This document shows positions 43,948-52,460 of a stretch of 64,000 nt of DNA, in pieces; within the stretch, counting starts at the first letter, position 1; every line of letters starts with the position of its first letter. The position numbers were made by a program, and so were the translations under genes. The stretch comes from Planotetraspora phitsanulokensis (lineage in GTDB: Bacteria; Actinomycetota; Actinomycetes; Streptosporangiales; Streptosporangiaceae): positions 1 through 64,000 of the forward strand of contig NZ_BOOP01000001.1 of NCBI RefSeq assembly GCF_016863295.1, read 5' to 3'. The notes below the pieces were generated by a model. It was given only the letters and a program-made list of their open reading frames with translations, was not told the origin of the DNA and did not search any database.

Positions 43948-44451
43948 TTACTGCCCGGGCATGTCGTCGGGCCGTACGCAGGGGGAGGTGGCGGCGAGAT
44001 AGAGATGATCTCCTTCGGCCCAGCCCAGCGCCAGGATGAACCCATCCGGGCGCGTCTCGCCCGCGATATTGGGATGCCCGGACTCCATTCCTCCCGTGCC
44101 GATGATGATGTGCCCCTGCTGGACCCAGTGATCCCGAACCTGGTACGCGATGGCGAGGTTGTGCTTCGCGGGTATGTCGCGGAGCCAGTACGCGCGGCTG
44201 ACCATCACCTGCTCGGAAGACTCCGTCGGACCGGGGTCGAGACATCGGGAGACGGTCGGAACGATGGCGTTGAGTTCCAGACGCGGTTCGGGGTCGAGGG
44301 CAGAGACGGTGTTCGCGAGGAGTTGTTCCACACGGGTCAGCGCCTGCGTCTGGGCGATCGTTGGGGGCATGGCAGACCTTGGTTCTGTGCAGCCGGCCAG
44401 GACGGCCAGCAAGAGGGCGCACGCCGAAGCATGATGTCGCGATGACGTCAT
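43948..44451 (-). CDS. Hypothetical lipoprotein
   Basis: 167 aa. A clear lipoprotein signal (ALLLAVLAGC, lipid Cys21) is followed by a soluble domain of about 145 residues ending MPGQ. ATG at 44451 overlaps the stop of the upstream hydrolase gene as ATGA (44448-44451), so the two are translationally coupled and probably work together at the cell surface. No family recognised. The middle segment (YWLRDIPAKHNLAIAYQVRDHW) and GWAEGDHLYLAATSPC suggest a compact beta-rich fold. Confidence 0.75.
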   Translation of the reverse strand: MTSSRHHASACALLLAVLAGCTEPRSAMPPTIAQTQALTRVEQLLANTVSALDPEPRLELNAIVPTVSRCLDPGPTESSEQVMVSRAYWLRDIPAKHNLAIAYQVRDHWVQQGHIIIGTGGMESGHPNIAGETRPDGFILALGWAEGDHLYLAATSPCVRPDDMPGQ

Positions 44452-46238
44452 TTGTTGAGCTCTCTCACCTCTGGGGGAGCGAGTTCGGGCATCAGCAACT
44501 GAGGCTGTTTCAGAGGCTCCGGCTTGATCAGGTAGTTGTATTGGCTGTTGGCGATCAACGCCATGTTCCGCAGGGAATCCGAATACGGGACCCAGTAGTT
44601 GGAGTGGGCTTCGGTGATCACGCTGCGCTCGACGAGGAATCGCCGGGCTCCGAAGCTCGCATCGCCGGGATCTGCCGTGAACCTGCCGAGGTACGCGACC
44701 GGATCGTTGCCCGCCTCACCCACCCAGACGTGGCCGGGACCCACCCCCAGATCGCTCGCGTGCTCGACGCCGACGCCGGGGCTGCCCACGAAGATGAGAT
44801 CGTCGGCCAGCAGCCCGGGCCGCAGTACGGCGGCCTTCCCGGTGACCAGGGAGCCGTAGCTGTGCCCAAGCAGCACGTTCCTGGCGGACGCGGCAGGCGT
44901 GTGGGCGGCGTGCAGGCCGTCGACGAAGGCGGCCAGCGCGCCCGCGCCCCGGTCGGCGGCGCCTCCCATGGCGACCGAGCGGCCGGGGTACACGATCCCC
45001 GGATCGAGCTGAGGGGCGTCGTAGCCCAGCCAGGCGATCGAGGCGATCTGCCTGCCCCCCGCGGTCGTCTGGCACTGCTGCCAGAGCCGCCGGGCTCGCT
45101 CGACACCGCCGTCGAAGGTGTCCAGCCGCGTGCCGAGCCCGGGGACATAGGTGACGGTGGTGTCCGCCGTGTCGGGATCGCCCCAGGAGACGACGAGCCG
45201 GCCGAGCCCTGCGAGATTGAAGGAGAGCAGCAGGAGGGGCGGATGGCCTGCGACGCCGCCCAGCGCGAGCGTCCGCTCGATCATGTCGATCCGATTGAGC
45301 GCGCACAGGACGGCGTCGAGCGGCAGGAACATGGTGGCCTGGCCCGACTCCGCGATCTGGCGGGTGAGCCTGGCGGACTCGGTTCGCAGGCGGGCCTTCT
45401 CCACGGACAGGAACAACCGGTTGGCCCGGTCGCGGACCGAGGCGGGCAGGCCGTTGAGCGACCCCACCCCCTGCGGCGCGGCGGCGATCAGTTCCTCGCG
45501 CAGCCCTCGGGGGAGCCCGCGCCACCACGTGTGGACGCGGGCCGCCAGGCCGGGGTCCTGGCCCTGCTCCTGCAGCGCGACCACGGCCATGAGCGCGGTG
45601 TGGTCTCCCGCGGCGATCCGGCGCAGCAGCGCCGCCGCCATGCCGGGATCGGGGGCGAACGCCTCGAAGAGCCCGAAGCCGATCACGCCGGACGACACCA
45701 CGCCGCCGTCCCAGCGGGTCCACGCGTCCGGCTCGGCCCGCTGGATCCAGGCCAGGCGCCGCTTCAGGTCACGGGCCTGCCCGCGGGCCCAGTCGGCGCT
45801 GTGCGCCACGTCCCATCCGGGGTCGGTCGGCAGGCAGAGCACGGCGAGTTCGGCGTGCAGCCGCACCGACAGGTCGGACATCCGCTCAGCGGCGCGTTCG
45901 AGCGAGCAGACCAGGGCGTTCATCGTCTCGACGTCCACGCCCCGGAAGGCGCTCGACGTGGCGGTCATGCTCGTCACCGACGTCTGGACGGAGGTCATGC
46001 CGGGCGGGAGCATGCCGTGCCGTACGACCAGGTGGGAGACCTCCGTCAGAGCGGTCTCCAGGCACGACTGCAGAATCGCGCGGTGTCTGGACAACTCGGC
46101 GGCGAAGCGGGGCGCGCCGCCGCCGACCCACGCGTGGGCGGCCATCAGGTGGACGGCCTGGTCGAGGTCGGCGCGGTGGTCGGCGACGAGCGCGGACACC
46201 CGGCGGAACGCCTCACGCACCTCACCCGTCTCAGACAT
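44448..46238 (-). CDS. DUF1023-type alpha/beta-hydrolase with N-terminal helical (WXG-like) domain
   Basis: 596 aa from the ATG at 46238; an ATG at 46250 is also in frame. The first ~150 residues form a predicted four-helix region (REAFRRVSALVADHRADLDQAVHLMAAHAWVGG) resembling WXG100-type domains. The C-terminal ~200 residues form an alpha/beta-hydrolase with Ser460 in GHSYGS, an Asp nearby (WVGEAGNDPV) and His545 in TEAHSNYW. This is the DUF1023/Abhydrolase_8 architecture common in actinobacteria. It overlaps the lipoprotein gene by 4 bp. Substrate unknown; membrane-proximal or secretion-linked hydrolysis is typical for the group. Confidence 0.82.
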   Translation of the reverse strand: MSETGEVREAFRRVSALVADHRADLDQAVHLMAAHAWVGGGAPRFAAELSRHRAILQSCLETALTEVSHLVVRHGMLPPGMTSVQTSVTSMTATSSAFRGVDVETMNALVCSLERAAERMSDLSVRLHAELAVLCLPTDPGWDVAHSADWARGQARDLKRRLAWIQRAEPDAWTRWDGGVVSSGVIGFGLFEAFAPDPGMAAALLRRIAAGDHTALMAVVALQEQGQDPGLAARVHTWWRGLPRGLREELIAAAPQGVGSLNGLPASVRDRANRLFLSVEKARLRTESARLTRQIAESGQATMFLPLDAVLCALNRIDMIERTLALGGVAGHPPLLLLSFNLAGLGRLVVSWGDPDTADTTVTYVPGLGTRLDTFDGGVERARRLWQQCQTTAGGRQIASIAWLGYDAPQLDPGIVYPGRSVAMGGAADRGAGALAAFVDGLHAAHTPAASARNVLLGHSYGSLVTGKAAVLRPGLLADDLIFVGSPGVGVEHASDLGVGPGHVWVGEAGNDPVAYLGRFTADPGDASFGARRFLVERSVITEAHSNYWVPYSDSLRNMALIANSQYNYLIKPEPLKQPQLLMPELAPPEVRELNK

Positions 46239-46327
46239 GACGGTCAGCATGGCAGGGGCGAGACGCGGCCCACAGAGAATCGGCAGTTCACGGTGCTTTG
46301 TAGCGGTACGGGCCCCCGGCCGGGGTC

Positions 46328-47233
46328 TTATTCGCCGTGTTCCCCTTCGGGGACGCGGCCCTGGCCGGTTGATCGCTCGGGGTGTTCCGGCCCCTGTTCG
46401 CCGGGGTCTCCCGGGGCGGCGATCATGCTGGACAGCAGTGCCAGTCCCTGGGCGGTGGGACTTCCCGGCTCGGCGTGCTTGATGACCAGGAGCTGGCCGT
46501 TGCCGCCGCTGATCGAGAGTTTCTCGAAGCGGAGCTCCAGCGGCCCGACCTGGGGATGGTCGATGACGCTGGTCCCGCAACGCCGGGCCCGGACGTCGTG
46601 ACGCGCCCACAGGCGGCGGAAGAGTTCGCTGCGGACGGAGAGCTCACCGACGAGATCGGTGAGCCGAGGGTCGTCGACGTCGGGCCCGGCGAGCTCGCGC
46701 AGGGCGCCCACGGTGCCTGAGGTGATCTTCTCCCAGTCTCGGTAGTACGCGCGGACGCCGGGGTCGAGGAACAGGGCGCGCAGGACGTTGACTCCGGGCC
46801 GGTAGACCGGAGACAGGGCGCAGGCCAGCGGGTTGGCGGCGAGCACGTCGAGAAAGCGGCTCTGGACGAACGCCGGGGTGTCCGACCACGTCTTGAGCAG
46901 TTGCCGGATGCCGGGCTGCACCCGCTCGGGGCGGTCGACGACGCGGCGGCGCCGCTGCCGGGGCCGGGCGAGCTGATGGAGATGCGCGGTGGCGTCGTCG
47001 TCCAGCTGCAGCGCCCGGGCCAGGGCTTCGAGGACCTGCTCGGAGGGATGCTGGTCGCGCCCCTGCTCCAGGCGCAGGTAGTAGTCGGTGCTGATGCCCG
47101 CCAGCATGGCGAGTTCCTCACGCCGGAGCCCGATGGCCCGCCGGCGTCCGAGATCGGAGAGGCCCACGTCTTCGGGACGCATCAACTCTCTCCGCGCGCG
47201 GAGGTAGTCCCCGAGCCGGCTGCCGGTCTCCAT
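46328..47233 (-). CDS. XRE-family regulator with MmyB-like ligand-binding domain
   Basis: 301 aa. The N-terminal HTH reads LRARRELMRPEDVGLSDLGRRRAIGLRREELAMLAGISTDYYLRLEQGRDQHPSEQVLEALARAL, the hallmark of the MmyB/DUF5937 regulators of actinomycetes. The C-terminal ~200 residues are the MmyB-like effector domain (fatty-acid-like pocket), with PLELRFEKLSISGGNGQLLVI. Divergent from the glycosyltransferase gene at 47504, so it may control it or itself. Such regulators often govern short-chain dehydrogenases; none is adjacent. Confidence 0.88.
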   Translation of the reverse strand: METGSRLGDYLRARRELMRPEDVGLSDLGRRRAIGLRREELAMLAGISTDYYLRLEQGRDQHPSEQVLEALARALQLDDDATAHLHQLARPRQRRRRVVDRPERVQPGIRQLLKTWSDTPAFVQSRFLDVLAANPLACALSPVYRPGVNVLRALFLDPGVRAYYRDWEKITSGTVGALRELAGPDVDDPRLTDLVGELSVRSELFRRLWARHDVRARRCGTSVIDHPQVGPLELRFEKLSISGGNGQLLVIKHAEPGSPTAQGLALLSSMIAAPGDPGEQGPEHPERSTGQGRVPEGEHGE

Positions 47234-47503
47234 GCCCTCGACGATACGTGCGCGAGGGCGGGCTGACCTGGCCCTGTCACACCCAGGATGGAGATGCTAT
47301 GCAGAGCGCGCTCCGCCTCCAGGTCCGCTCTCGACTCCGGCCTGATTTCCATTTATATGGGATATATCCGTTTTCTGGCTAATGTGCCTATTTGGCTTAT
47401 GTGAAGGGGTTCGGAGCGATAATTTCCTGTTATTGGGAATGCTTCATCAATAATCCATTCAGGCCGGTTAAAGGCGGATCGGCGCTCGGGTAGGACGTGC
47501 GGC
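47234..47503. promoter_or_regulatory. AT-rich divergent promoter region with palindrome
   Basis: 270 bp, AT-richer than its surroundings (47340-47460). Contains ggatatatcc (47360-47369), a perfect 10-bp palindrome, and further A/T runs (ccatttatatggg). Likely promoters for the XRE gene and the glycosyltransferase. No motif is identified with confidence. Confidence 0.5.
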
Positions 47504-48703
47504 ATGAGTCAGATGACCGCAGAGAGAAGCGCAAGTCCGGTCGTCGAGGTGGTCGTTCCCGTCTACAACGAGCAGCGTGTGCTGGACGACAGCATTCGCC
47601 GTCTCCACGACTACTTGGCGACGACATTTCCGTACGGATATCTCATAACGATTGCCGACAATGACAGCACCGACGGGACGTGGCCTCTCGCCGTGGACCT
47701 CGCGTGCGATTTGCCCAACGTCCGGGCGGTGCGCCTGGAGAAGAAGGGCCGGGGCCGGGCTCTGCGCAGAGTGTGGGCGGACAGCGACGCGGACGTCGTC
47801 GCCTACATGGACGTGGACCTGTCCACCGATTTGAACGCCTTCCTGCCGCTCGTCGCGCCCCTGTTGTCCGGGCACAGCGACCTGGCGATCGGCACCCGGC
47901 TGTCCCGCGGGTCGAACGTGACGCGTGGTGCGAAACGCGAGTTCATCTCGAGGGGCTACAACCTGCTTTTGCGGTCGACCCTGGGGGTGCGGTTCTCCGA
48001 CGCCCAGTGCGGGTTCAAGGCCGTGCGCGCCGATGTCGCCCAGGTGCTGCTGCCGGCGGTCGAGGACGAGGAGTGGTTCTTCGACACCGAGCTGCTGCTG
48101 CTGGCCGAGCAGCACGGGCTGCGCATCCACGAGGTTCCCGTCGACTGGGTCGACGACCCCGACAGCCGGGTGGACATCCTCAGGACGGCCCGCGACGACC
48201 TGCGGGGAATGGTCCGGGTCGCCCGCAAGACCCTGTCCGGCGCGGCGCGGCTGCCGATCCCCGAGAAGGTGCAGCAGGCCAGGTTGCCGGCCGGCATGGC
48301 CCGCCAGTTGTCGAGCTTCGCGATCGTCGGGTTGATCAGCACGTTCGTCCACCTCTTGCTCTACATGGGCCTGCGGACGGTCATGGCCGCTGTCGCCGCC
48401 AACGGGCTGGCCCTCGCCGCCACCGCGGTCGCCAACACCGCGGCGAACCGGCGTTTCACCTTCCTGGTGACCGGCCGGGCCAGAGCCGTACGGCATCAGC
48501 TTCAAGGCGGGATCGCCTTCCTGGTGGGCCTGGTCCTGAGCACGGGCGGCCTCGCGCTGCTCCATCTGCTCGTGCCGGGGCCGTCGACTCACGCGGAACT
48601 ATCCGCCGTGGTCGTGGCCAACGGGCTGGCCACGCTGGTCAGGTTCCTGCTGCTGCGCGCGTGGGTGTTCAACCCACGGCGGTCCCTCGAGGCCGTCGGC
48701 TGA
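47504..48703 (+). CDS. Family 2 glycosyltransferase with C-terminal GtrA-like membrane domain
   Basis: 399 aa from the ATG at 47504 with AGGA upstream. The catalytic domain starts VVEVVVPVYNEQRVLDDSI, has the nucleotide-sugar region DNDSTDGTW and the DVDLSTD motif (Asp103, Asp105). It resembles dolichyl/polyprenyl-phosphate mannose or glucose synthases. The last ~130 residues form a four-helix GtrA-like domain (SSFAIVGLISTFVHLLLYM...). This GT2-GtrA fusion is a common actinobacterial enzyme making polyprenyl-phosphate sugars. The next gene encodes a GT-C-type membrane protein that could use the product. Confidence 0.9.
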   Translation: MSQMTAERSASPVVEVVVPVYNEQRVLDDSIRRLHDYLATTFPYGYLITIADNDSTDGTWPLAVDLACDLPNVRAVRLEKKGRGRALRRVWADSDADVVAYMDVDLSTDLNAFLPLVAPLLSGHSDLAIGTRLSRGSNVTRGAKREFISRGYNLLLRSTLGVRFSDAQCGFKAVRADVAQVLLPAVEDEEWFFDTELLLLAEQHGLRIHEVPVDWVDDPDSRVDILRTARDDLRGMVRVARKTLSGAARLPIPEKVQQARLPAGMARQLSSFAIVGLISTFVHLLLYMGLRTVMAAVAANGLALAATAVANTAANRRFTFLVTGRARAVRHQLQGGIAFLVGLVLSTGGLALLHLLVPGPSTHAELSAVVVANGLATLVRFLLLRAWVFNPRRSLEAVG

Positions 48704-48862
48704 GCGCGTCGTGAACCGGCACCCGATCCCCGGTGAGCCAGGTGAGAGCCGGCGAAGGCAGGTGAAGCCAGTGACGCCCGCTGAAGACGGGGGAAGCCCG
48801 ATGAAGCTCCGGAGCCGCCGATGTCATCGATGCCACAGATGCCGCCGATGAAAGGAAGGGCG

Positions 48863-50566
48863 ATGCCCGTCAGTCTCACCTTCTCCCGCCCGGCCACCCG
48901 ACCCGGACGCCGACTCCGTGATCGGGTGCCCGTTGAGGTGGGCGCCGTGGGGGTGGTGGCACTGGCCCTCGCCGTGCTGATGACGTGGCCGGCCATGGCC
49001 CACCCGTCCCGCACCGTTCCGGGCGACTTCGGCGACCCGTTGTTCTTCGCGTGGGAGATCGCCTGGTACGGCCACGCGCTGCTGAGCCAGATCGGGCACC
49101 CGTTCGACGCGAACGCGTACTGGCCGCTGCCCCACACCGGAGTGTTCAGCGACACCCTGCTCGGCCTGGCCCCGTTCGGCATCGGCGTGTCCGACATGGG
49201 GGACGCCCTCGTCCGCTACAACGTGGCGTACGTCCTGGCTTCCGCCTTCGCCTTCGCGGGCGCGTACCTGCTCGCCCGTCAGCTCGGCAGCGGCCGGATC
49301 GGCGCCCTCGTCGCGGGGGCGGCCTTCGCCTTCAGCCCGTGGCGCCTGTCCCACGCGATCCACCTCAACATCCTCGTCAGCGGCGCCATCCCGCTGTCGA
49401 TCGCGCTGCTGCTCAGGGGCAATGGGATCGGCAGGCGAGGCTGGTTCTCCGGACCGGCGCGGCCATGGCTGGTGGTCGCGGCCTGGGCGCTCGCGGCCTG
49501 GCAGCTCAGCCTGGGCTTCGCGATCGGGCTGCCCGCGCTGTACCTGCTCATCCTCGTCGTGACGGCGGGGGCCGTCGGCTGGCTGCGGGCCGGCCGGCCG
49601 AACCTGCCCCGAGGGCTGCTGATCGCCGACCTCGCGGGCGGCGCCGGGTTCGCGGCGGTCACGCTCGCCCTCGGCGCACTCTTCCTGCGGGTGGCGAAGG
49701 AGAATCCGCAGGTCGCCGAGTCGCGGAGCGAGAGGGCGCTCGCGTTCTTCTCGCCGCCGGTCCGGGCCTTCTGGGCCGCCCCCGACTACTCCGTCGTGTG
49801 GGGACGGCTGACCGCGGGCGCCCGTGCGGGCCTCACCTGGCCGATCGAGATGTGCCTGTTCCCCGGCCTGGTCGTGGTGCTCGTGGCGATCGCCGGGCTG
49901 GCGGTGACAACGTGGCGGCCGCGGACCCGGCTCCTGCTCCTGCTCGGCGTCGCGGGCACCCTGGTGCTGGCCCTCGGCACGACGTTCCTGGGCGGCGCGG
50001 TGACCTGGTTGCCCGCCCGGCACGTGCTTCCGGGGTTCGAGGCGCTGCGGACGCCGGGCAGGTTCGTGATGTACACCGTCCTCCTGCTCGGGCTGCTGGC
50101 CGCGGGAGCCCTGACCCGCCTGGCCGTACGGGCGGGGCGGTTCAGGCACGTCCTGCTGGTGGTTCCGCTGCTCGTCTGCGCCGAGGGGCTGCAGGCCGTC
50201 CCGAATCCGGAGGTTCCGCCGCCGCCCGCCGCGATGTCCCAGATCAGGGGCCCCGTGCTGACGCTTCCCGACGAGCAAGGCCAGGACGGCCTGTCCCTGA
50301 TCTGGTCGGTCGGAAGGTTCTACCCGACGGTGAACGGGGAGGCCTCGTTCACCCCCGAGATGATGTCCGAGGTCATCGAGGTGACGAAGGCGTTCCCGGA
50401 GCCGTACTCGATCGGCTACCTGCGGAACATGGGAGTGCGGGAGGTCGTCGTCCCCCGCGATCGCGCCGCGGGGACGGCGTTCCAGAACGCGGTCGAACGC
50501 CCGGTCGACGGCCTCGGGGTGGAGCGGCGAGACCTGGGGGACAGCGTGCTGTACATCCTGCGCTGA
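48863..50566 (+). CDS. Polytopic membrane protein, GT-C-like glycosyltransferase candidate
   Basis: 567 aa from the ATG at 48863 with AAAGGAAGGG upstream; ATGs at 48821 and 48848 are in frame but poorly preceded. Ten or more hydrophobic segments are distributed along it, with large extracytoplasmic loops. The first loop contains PGDFGDPLFFAWEIAW, the GDPLFFA-type region typical of GT-C transferases. It follows the GT2-GtrA gene by 160 bp on the same strand; the natural reading is that the polyprenyl-phosphate sugar made by the first is transferred by this protein to a surface acceptor. It lacks any other named domain. Confidence 0.8.
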   Translation: MPVSLTFSRPATRPGRRLRDRVPVEVGAVGVVALALAVLMTWPAMAHPSRTVPGDFGDPLFFAWEIAWYGHALLSQIGHPFDANAYWPLPHTGVFSDTLLGLAPFGIGVSDMGDALVRYNVAYVLASAFAFAGAYLLARQLGSGRIGALVAGAAFAFSPWRLSHAIHLNILVSGAIPLSIALLLRGNGIGRRGWFSGPARPWLVVAAWALAAWQLSLGFAIGLPALYLLILVVTAGAVGWLRAGRPNLPRGLLIADLAGGAGFAAVTLALGALFLRVAKENPQVAESRSERALAFFSPPVRAFWAAPDYSVVWGRLTAGARAGLTWPIEMCLFPGLVVVLVAIAGLAVTTWRPRTRLLLLLGVAGTLVLALGTTFLGGAVTWLPARHVLPGFEALRTPGRFVMYTVLLLGLLAAGALTRLAVRAGRFRHVLLVVPLLVCAEGLQAVPNPEVPPPPAAMSQIRGPVLTLPDEQGQDGLSLIWSVGRFYPTVNGEASFTPEMMSEVIEVTKAFPEPYSIGYLRNMGVREVVVPRDRAAGTAFQNAVERPVDGLGVERRDLGDSVLYILR

Positions 50567-50575
50567 CGACTCCGG

Positions 50576-50598
50576 CCGGCGGGGGAGCCGCCCGCCGG
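50576..50598. terminator. Hairpin between convergent genes
   Basis: Perfect arms ccggcggg (50576-50583) and cccgccgg (50591-50598) with a 7-nt loop. It lies in the 36-bp gap between the membrane protein gene and the convergent GNAT gene, so a bidirectional terminator is likely. Confidence 0.6.
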
Positions 50599-50602
50599 GG
50601 CG

Positions 50603-51076
50603 TCAGACGAGGGTCTTGTCGAACACGTGCTCCCCGACCGTCTCGGGGTCGGCGGTCACGTCGAACAGCGGACGGTAGCCGCCCGCGAGATACAGGGCGA
50701 TCGCCTCGGGCTGGCGCGGACCCGTGCTCAGGACGACCCGCTGGTAGCCGCAGGCGGCCGCCTCACGTTCCAGCTCCCGGACGACGAGGCGGGCGAGCCC
50801 GCGGCGGCGGTGGCCGGGATGCGTCCAGATGCGCTTGAGCTCGGCCGTGGTCTCGTCGTAGCGGCGGAAGGCGCCGCCCGCCGTGGTCTCGCCGTTCTCG
50901 ACGAGGATCAGGAAGCCGCCGTCCGGCGGCGCGAAGTCGGAGTCGGGGAAGCGGGCCAGTTCGTCGTTGGGCCCGTAGCGGCGCTGGTACTCGATCGCGA
51001 GGTCGTCGAGTAGCGGGCGGAGGGCGGCGTCCCCGGGAGCGACCAGTCGGAACTCGTGCGTGTGCTCGATGGTCAT
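50603..51076 (-). CDS. GNAT-family N-acetyltransferase
   Basis: 157 aa from the ATG at 51076; the open frame extends to 51232 but without conserved sequence. The acetyl-CoA motif is HPGHRRRGLARLVVRELEREAAACGYQRVVLSTG, followed by PEAIALYLAGGYRPLFD. The N-terminal half (LRPLLDDLAIEYQRRYGPNDELARF) is typical of small GNATs of unknown substrate. Convergent with the membrane protein gene. Confidence 0.88.
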   Translation of the reverse strand: MTIEHTHEFRLVAPGDAALRPLLDDLAIEYQRRYGPNDELARFPDSDFAPPDGGFLILVENGETTAGGAFRRYDETTAELKRIWTHPGHRRRGLARLVVRELEREAAACGYQRVVLSTGPRQPEAIALYLAGGYRPLFDVTADPETVGEHVFDKTLV

Positions 51077-51298
51077 CTGCTCTCTCAATGGGGAGGGACG
51101 GGATCTTCCCGCCGACGGGGCGTCAGGGAGCCGCATCCTATTGACCTCGTGGTTCTCCGCCGCGGACCGGCCCCTGCCAGCGTGGTCGTCCGGGGGACCG
51201 AGGGTGTTCTGTGACAGAATTCGTCGCGTCATGCGCGCCTATCCGCTCTCTCACGGCTCGCGGAAAGTGTGACGGCTCACGCGTTCGGAGTTGGTCCC

Positions 51299-51940
51299 AT
51301 GAAGATCTCCGCCATCAAGGCGATGCTCGTCCTGTGCCTGGGGGGCGCGCTCGTGGCGGCGTTCGCATCGCCCGCTCTCGCCCACGACAGCCTGAAGAGC
51401 AGTTCACCCGCCAAGAACGCCGTGGTCTCCACCCTCGACCGGATCGAGCTGGAGTTCAGCGCGCACGTGACCTTCCCGGTCGTGATCCTCCACGACGCCG
51501 CCGGGCGCCGCTTCGAGTCCGGCAAGCCGCGTGCCGACGGGCCGAAGGTGACCCAGGACGTCGCCGGCCCGCTCCCGTCCGGGAGCTACGTCGTCGCGTG
51601 GCGGGTCGTCTCCTCCGACGGCCATCCCATCGAGGGGGAGATCCCCTTCACGGTGAAGGCCGCTTCCGGTGGGGCGGCGCCTTCGGCCGCCGCGGCTCCG
51701 CCGGCGGCGGGGGACACGGCAGGAGACACGGCGGGGGGCAAGGCGGCCGGGGACACGGGCTCGAACAATCCGCTGCTGCTCTGGGGCGGGTTCGCCCTGC
51801 TCGTGGTCGCCGGAGGCGCGGCCCTGTTCGGCCGCCGCAAGAAGCCCGAACATCCGGCGAGCCCCGACCACGCGGCGGGTCCCGGTCATTCGGGTCCCGA
51901 CCATTCGGCCGGCCCCGACCGTCCGGGGGACACGGCCTGA
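51299..51940 (+). CDS. CopC-domain copper-resistance/periplasmic copper-binding protein
   Basis: 213 aa from the ATG at 51299 with GGAG upstream. The signal peptide ends at SPALA, so the mature protein begins with His (HDSLKSSSPAKNAVV), the N-terminal Cu(II) ligand of CopC; the second conserved region SSDGHPIEGEIPFTV carries the Asp and His ligands. An Ala/Gly/Asp-rich linker, one membrane helix (NNPLLLWGGFALLVVAGGAALF) and a basic/His-rich tail follow, so the CopC domain is anchored outside the membrane. No CopD is present downstream. Probably delivers or buffers copper. Confidence 0.9.
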   Translation: MKISAIKAMLVLCLGGALVAAFASPALAHDSLKSSSPAKNAVVSTLDRIELEFSAHVTFPVVILHDAAGRRFESGKPRADGPKVTQDVAGPLPSGSYVVAWRVVSSDGHPIEGEIPFTVKAASGGAAPSAAAAPPAAGDTAGDTAGGKAAGDTGSNNPLLLWGGFALLVVAGGAALFGRRKKPEHPASPDHAAGPGHSGPDHSAGPDRPGDTA

Positions 51941-51955
51941 CCCCTGACCGCCCCG

Positions 51956-52113
51956 GCGTTCACCGCGGGAGCGGCGACGCCCGCGTTACCGCGGGAGCGG
52001 GGTCGCCCCGCGTTGACCGCGGGAGTGGGACGCCGCGTCGACCGCGGGAGCGGGGTCGCCCCGCGTTCAGCGCAGGAGTGGGGACCTCCGCTTTCACCGC
52101 GGGGTGGGAGCTT
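51956..52113. repeat. Array of about six imperfect 25-28 bp tandem repeats
   Basis: Units start gcgttcaccgcgggagcgg (51956), gcgttaccgcgggagcgg (51983), gcgttgaccgcgggagtgg (52010), gcgtcgaccgcgggagcgg (52035), gcgttcagcgcaggagtgg (52063) and gctttcaccgcggggtgg (52090). Each ends in a gtcgcccc- or gacgcc-like segment. The array starts 15 bp after the copC stop codon and no coding frame explains it. Confidence 0.85.
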
Positions 52114-52320
52114 CGCGCGGCGCGCCGCCTGGCCGTACCGACAGGCCCTCGACCGGAGGCAGAGGGGCCGGTGAGCCGCCGTAAGCCCGGCGATCGGCGA
52201 CCGGCTGACGTGCCTGCTCACCGGGCCCCTCCACAGCTCAGAACCGGTGCGAGAGCACGGAGGCCGTCGGCCCGGCACCCCGTCGCACTTGCTCCGAATC
52301 TGGACTGTCAGGCGCAGTTA

Positions 52321-52331
52321 ACATTGGATGT
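52321..52331. promoter_or_regulatory. Operator-like site A: ACATTGGATGT
   Basis: One mismatch from the palindrome ACATCSGATGT that recurs upstream of the fucD region; context taACATTGGATGTattgg matches the flanks of site D at 58576-58586 (aaACATCGGATGTattgg). It lies 434 bp upstream of the ThuA start codon. Confidence 0.6.
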
Positions 52332-52423
52332 ATTGGCCAGTCAATAGACGTCTCACGAGCCACCGTGTCAGCGGGACCGCTCCAAAAACGCGCCAGCGCC
52401 GCCGATCAGGCAGGATTTTTGTC

Positions 52424-52439
52424 GTTTCGAATTCGAAAC
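52424..52439. promoter_or_regulatory. Perfect 16-bp palindrome gtttcgaattcgaaac
   Basis: Self-complementary over 16 bases, just upstream of a second palindrome. The sequence is unlike its GC-rich surroundings and is a strong candidate protein-binding site of an unidentified regulator. Confidence 0.6.
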
Positions 52440-52440
52440 T

Positions 52441-52458
52441 CAGAGATCTCGATCTCTG
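52441..52458. promoter_or_regulatory. Palindrome cagagatc-tc-gatctctg
   Basis: Perfect 8-bp arms with a 2-bp centre, separated from the previous palindrome by one base and from site B (52461-52471) by two bases. Confidence 0.6.
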
Positions 52459-52460
52459 AC

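Noticed and set aside
35005-51940. Secondary-metabolite gene cluster
   Set aside because: SnoaL, methyltransferase, acetyltransferase and kinase genes are scattered on both strands with no synthase, PKS or NRPS.
51956-52113. CRISPR array
   Set aside because: Units are contiguous without unique spacers and degenerate; no cas genes.
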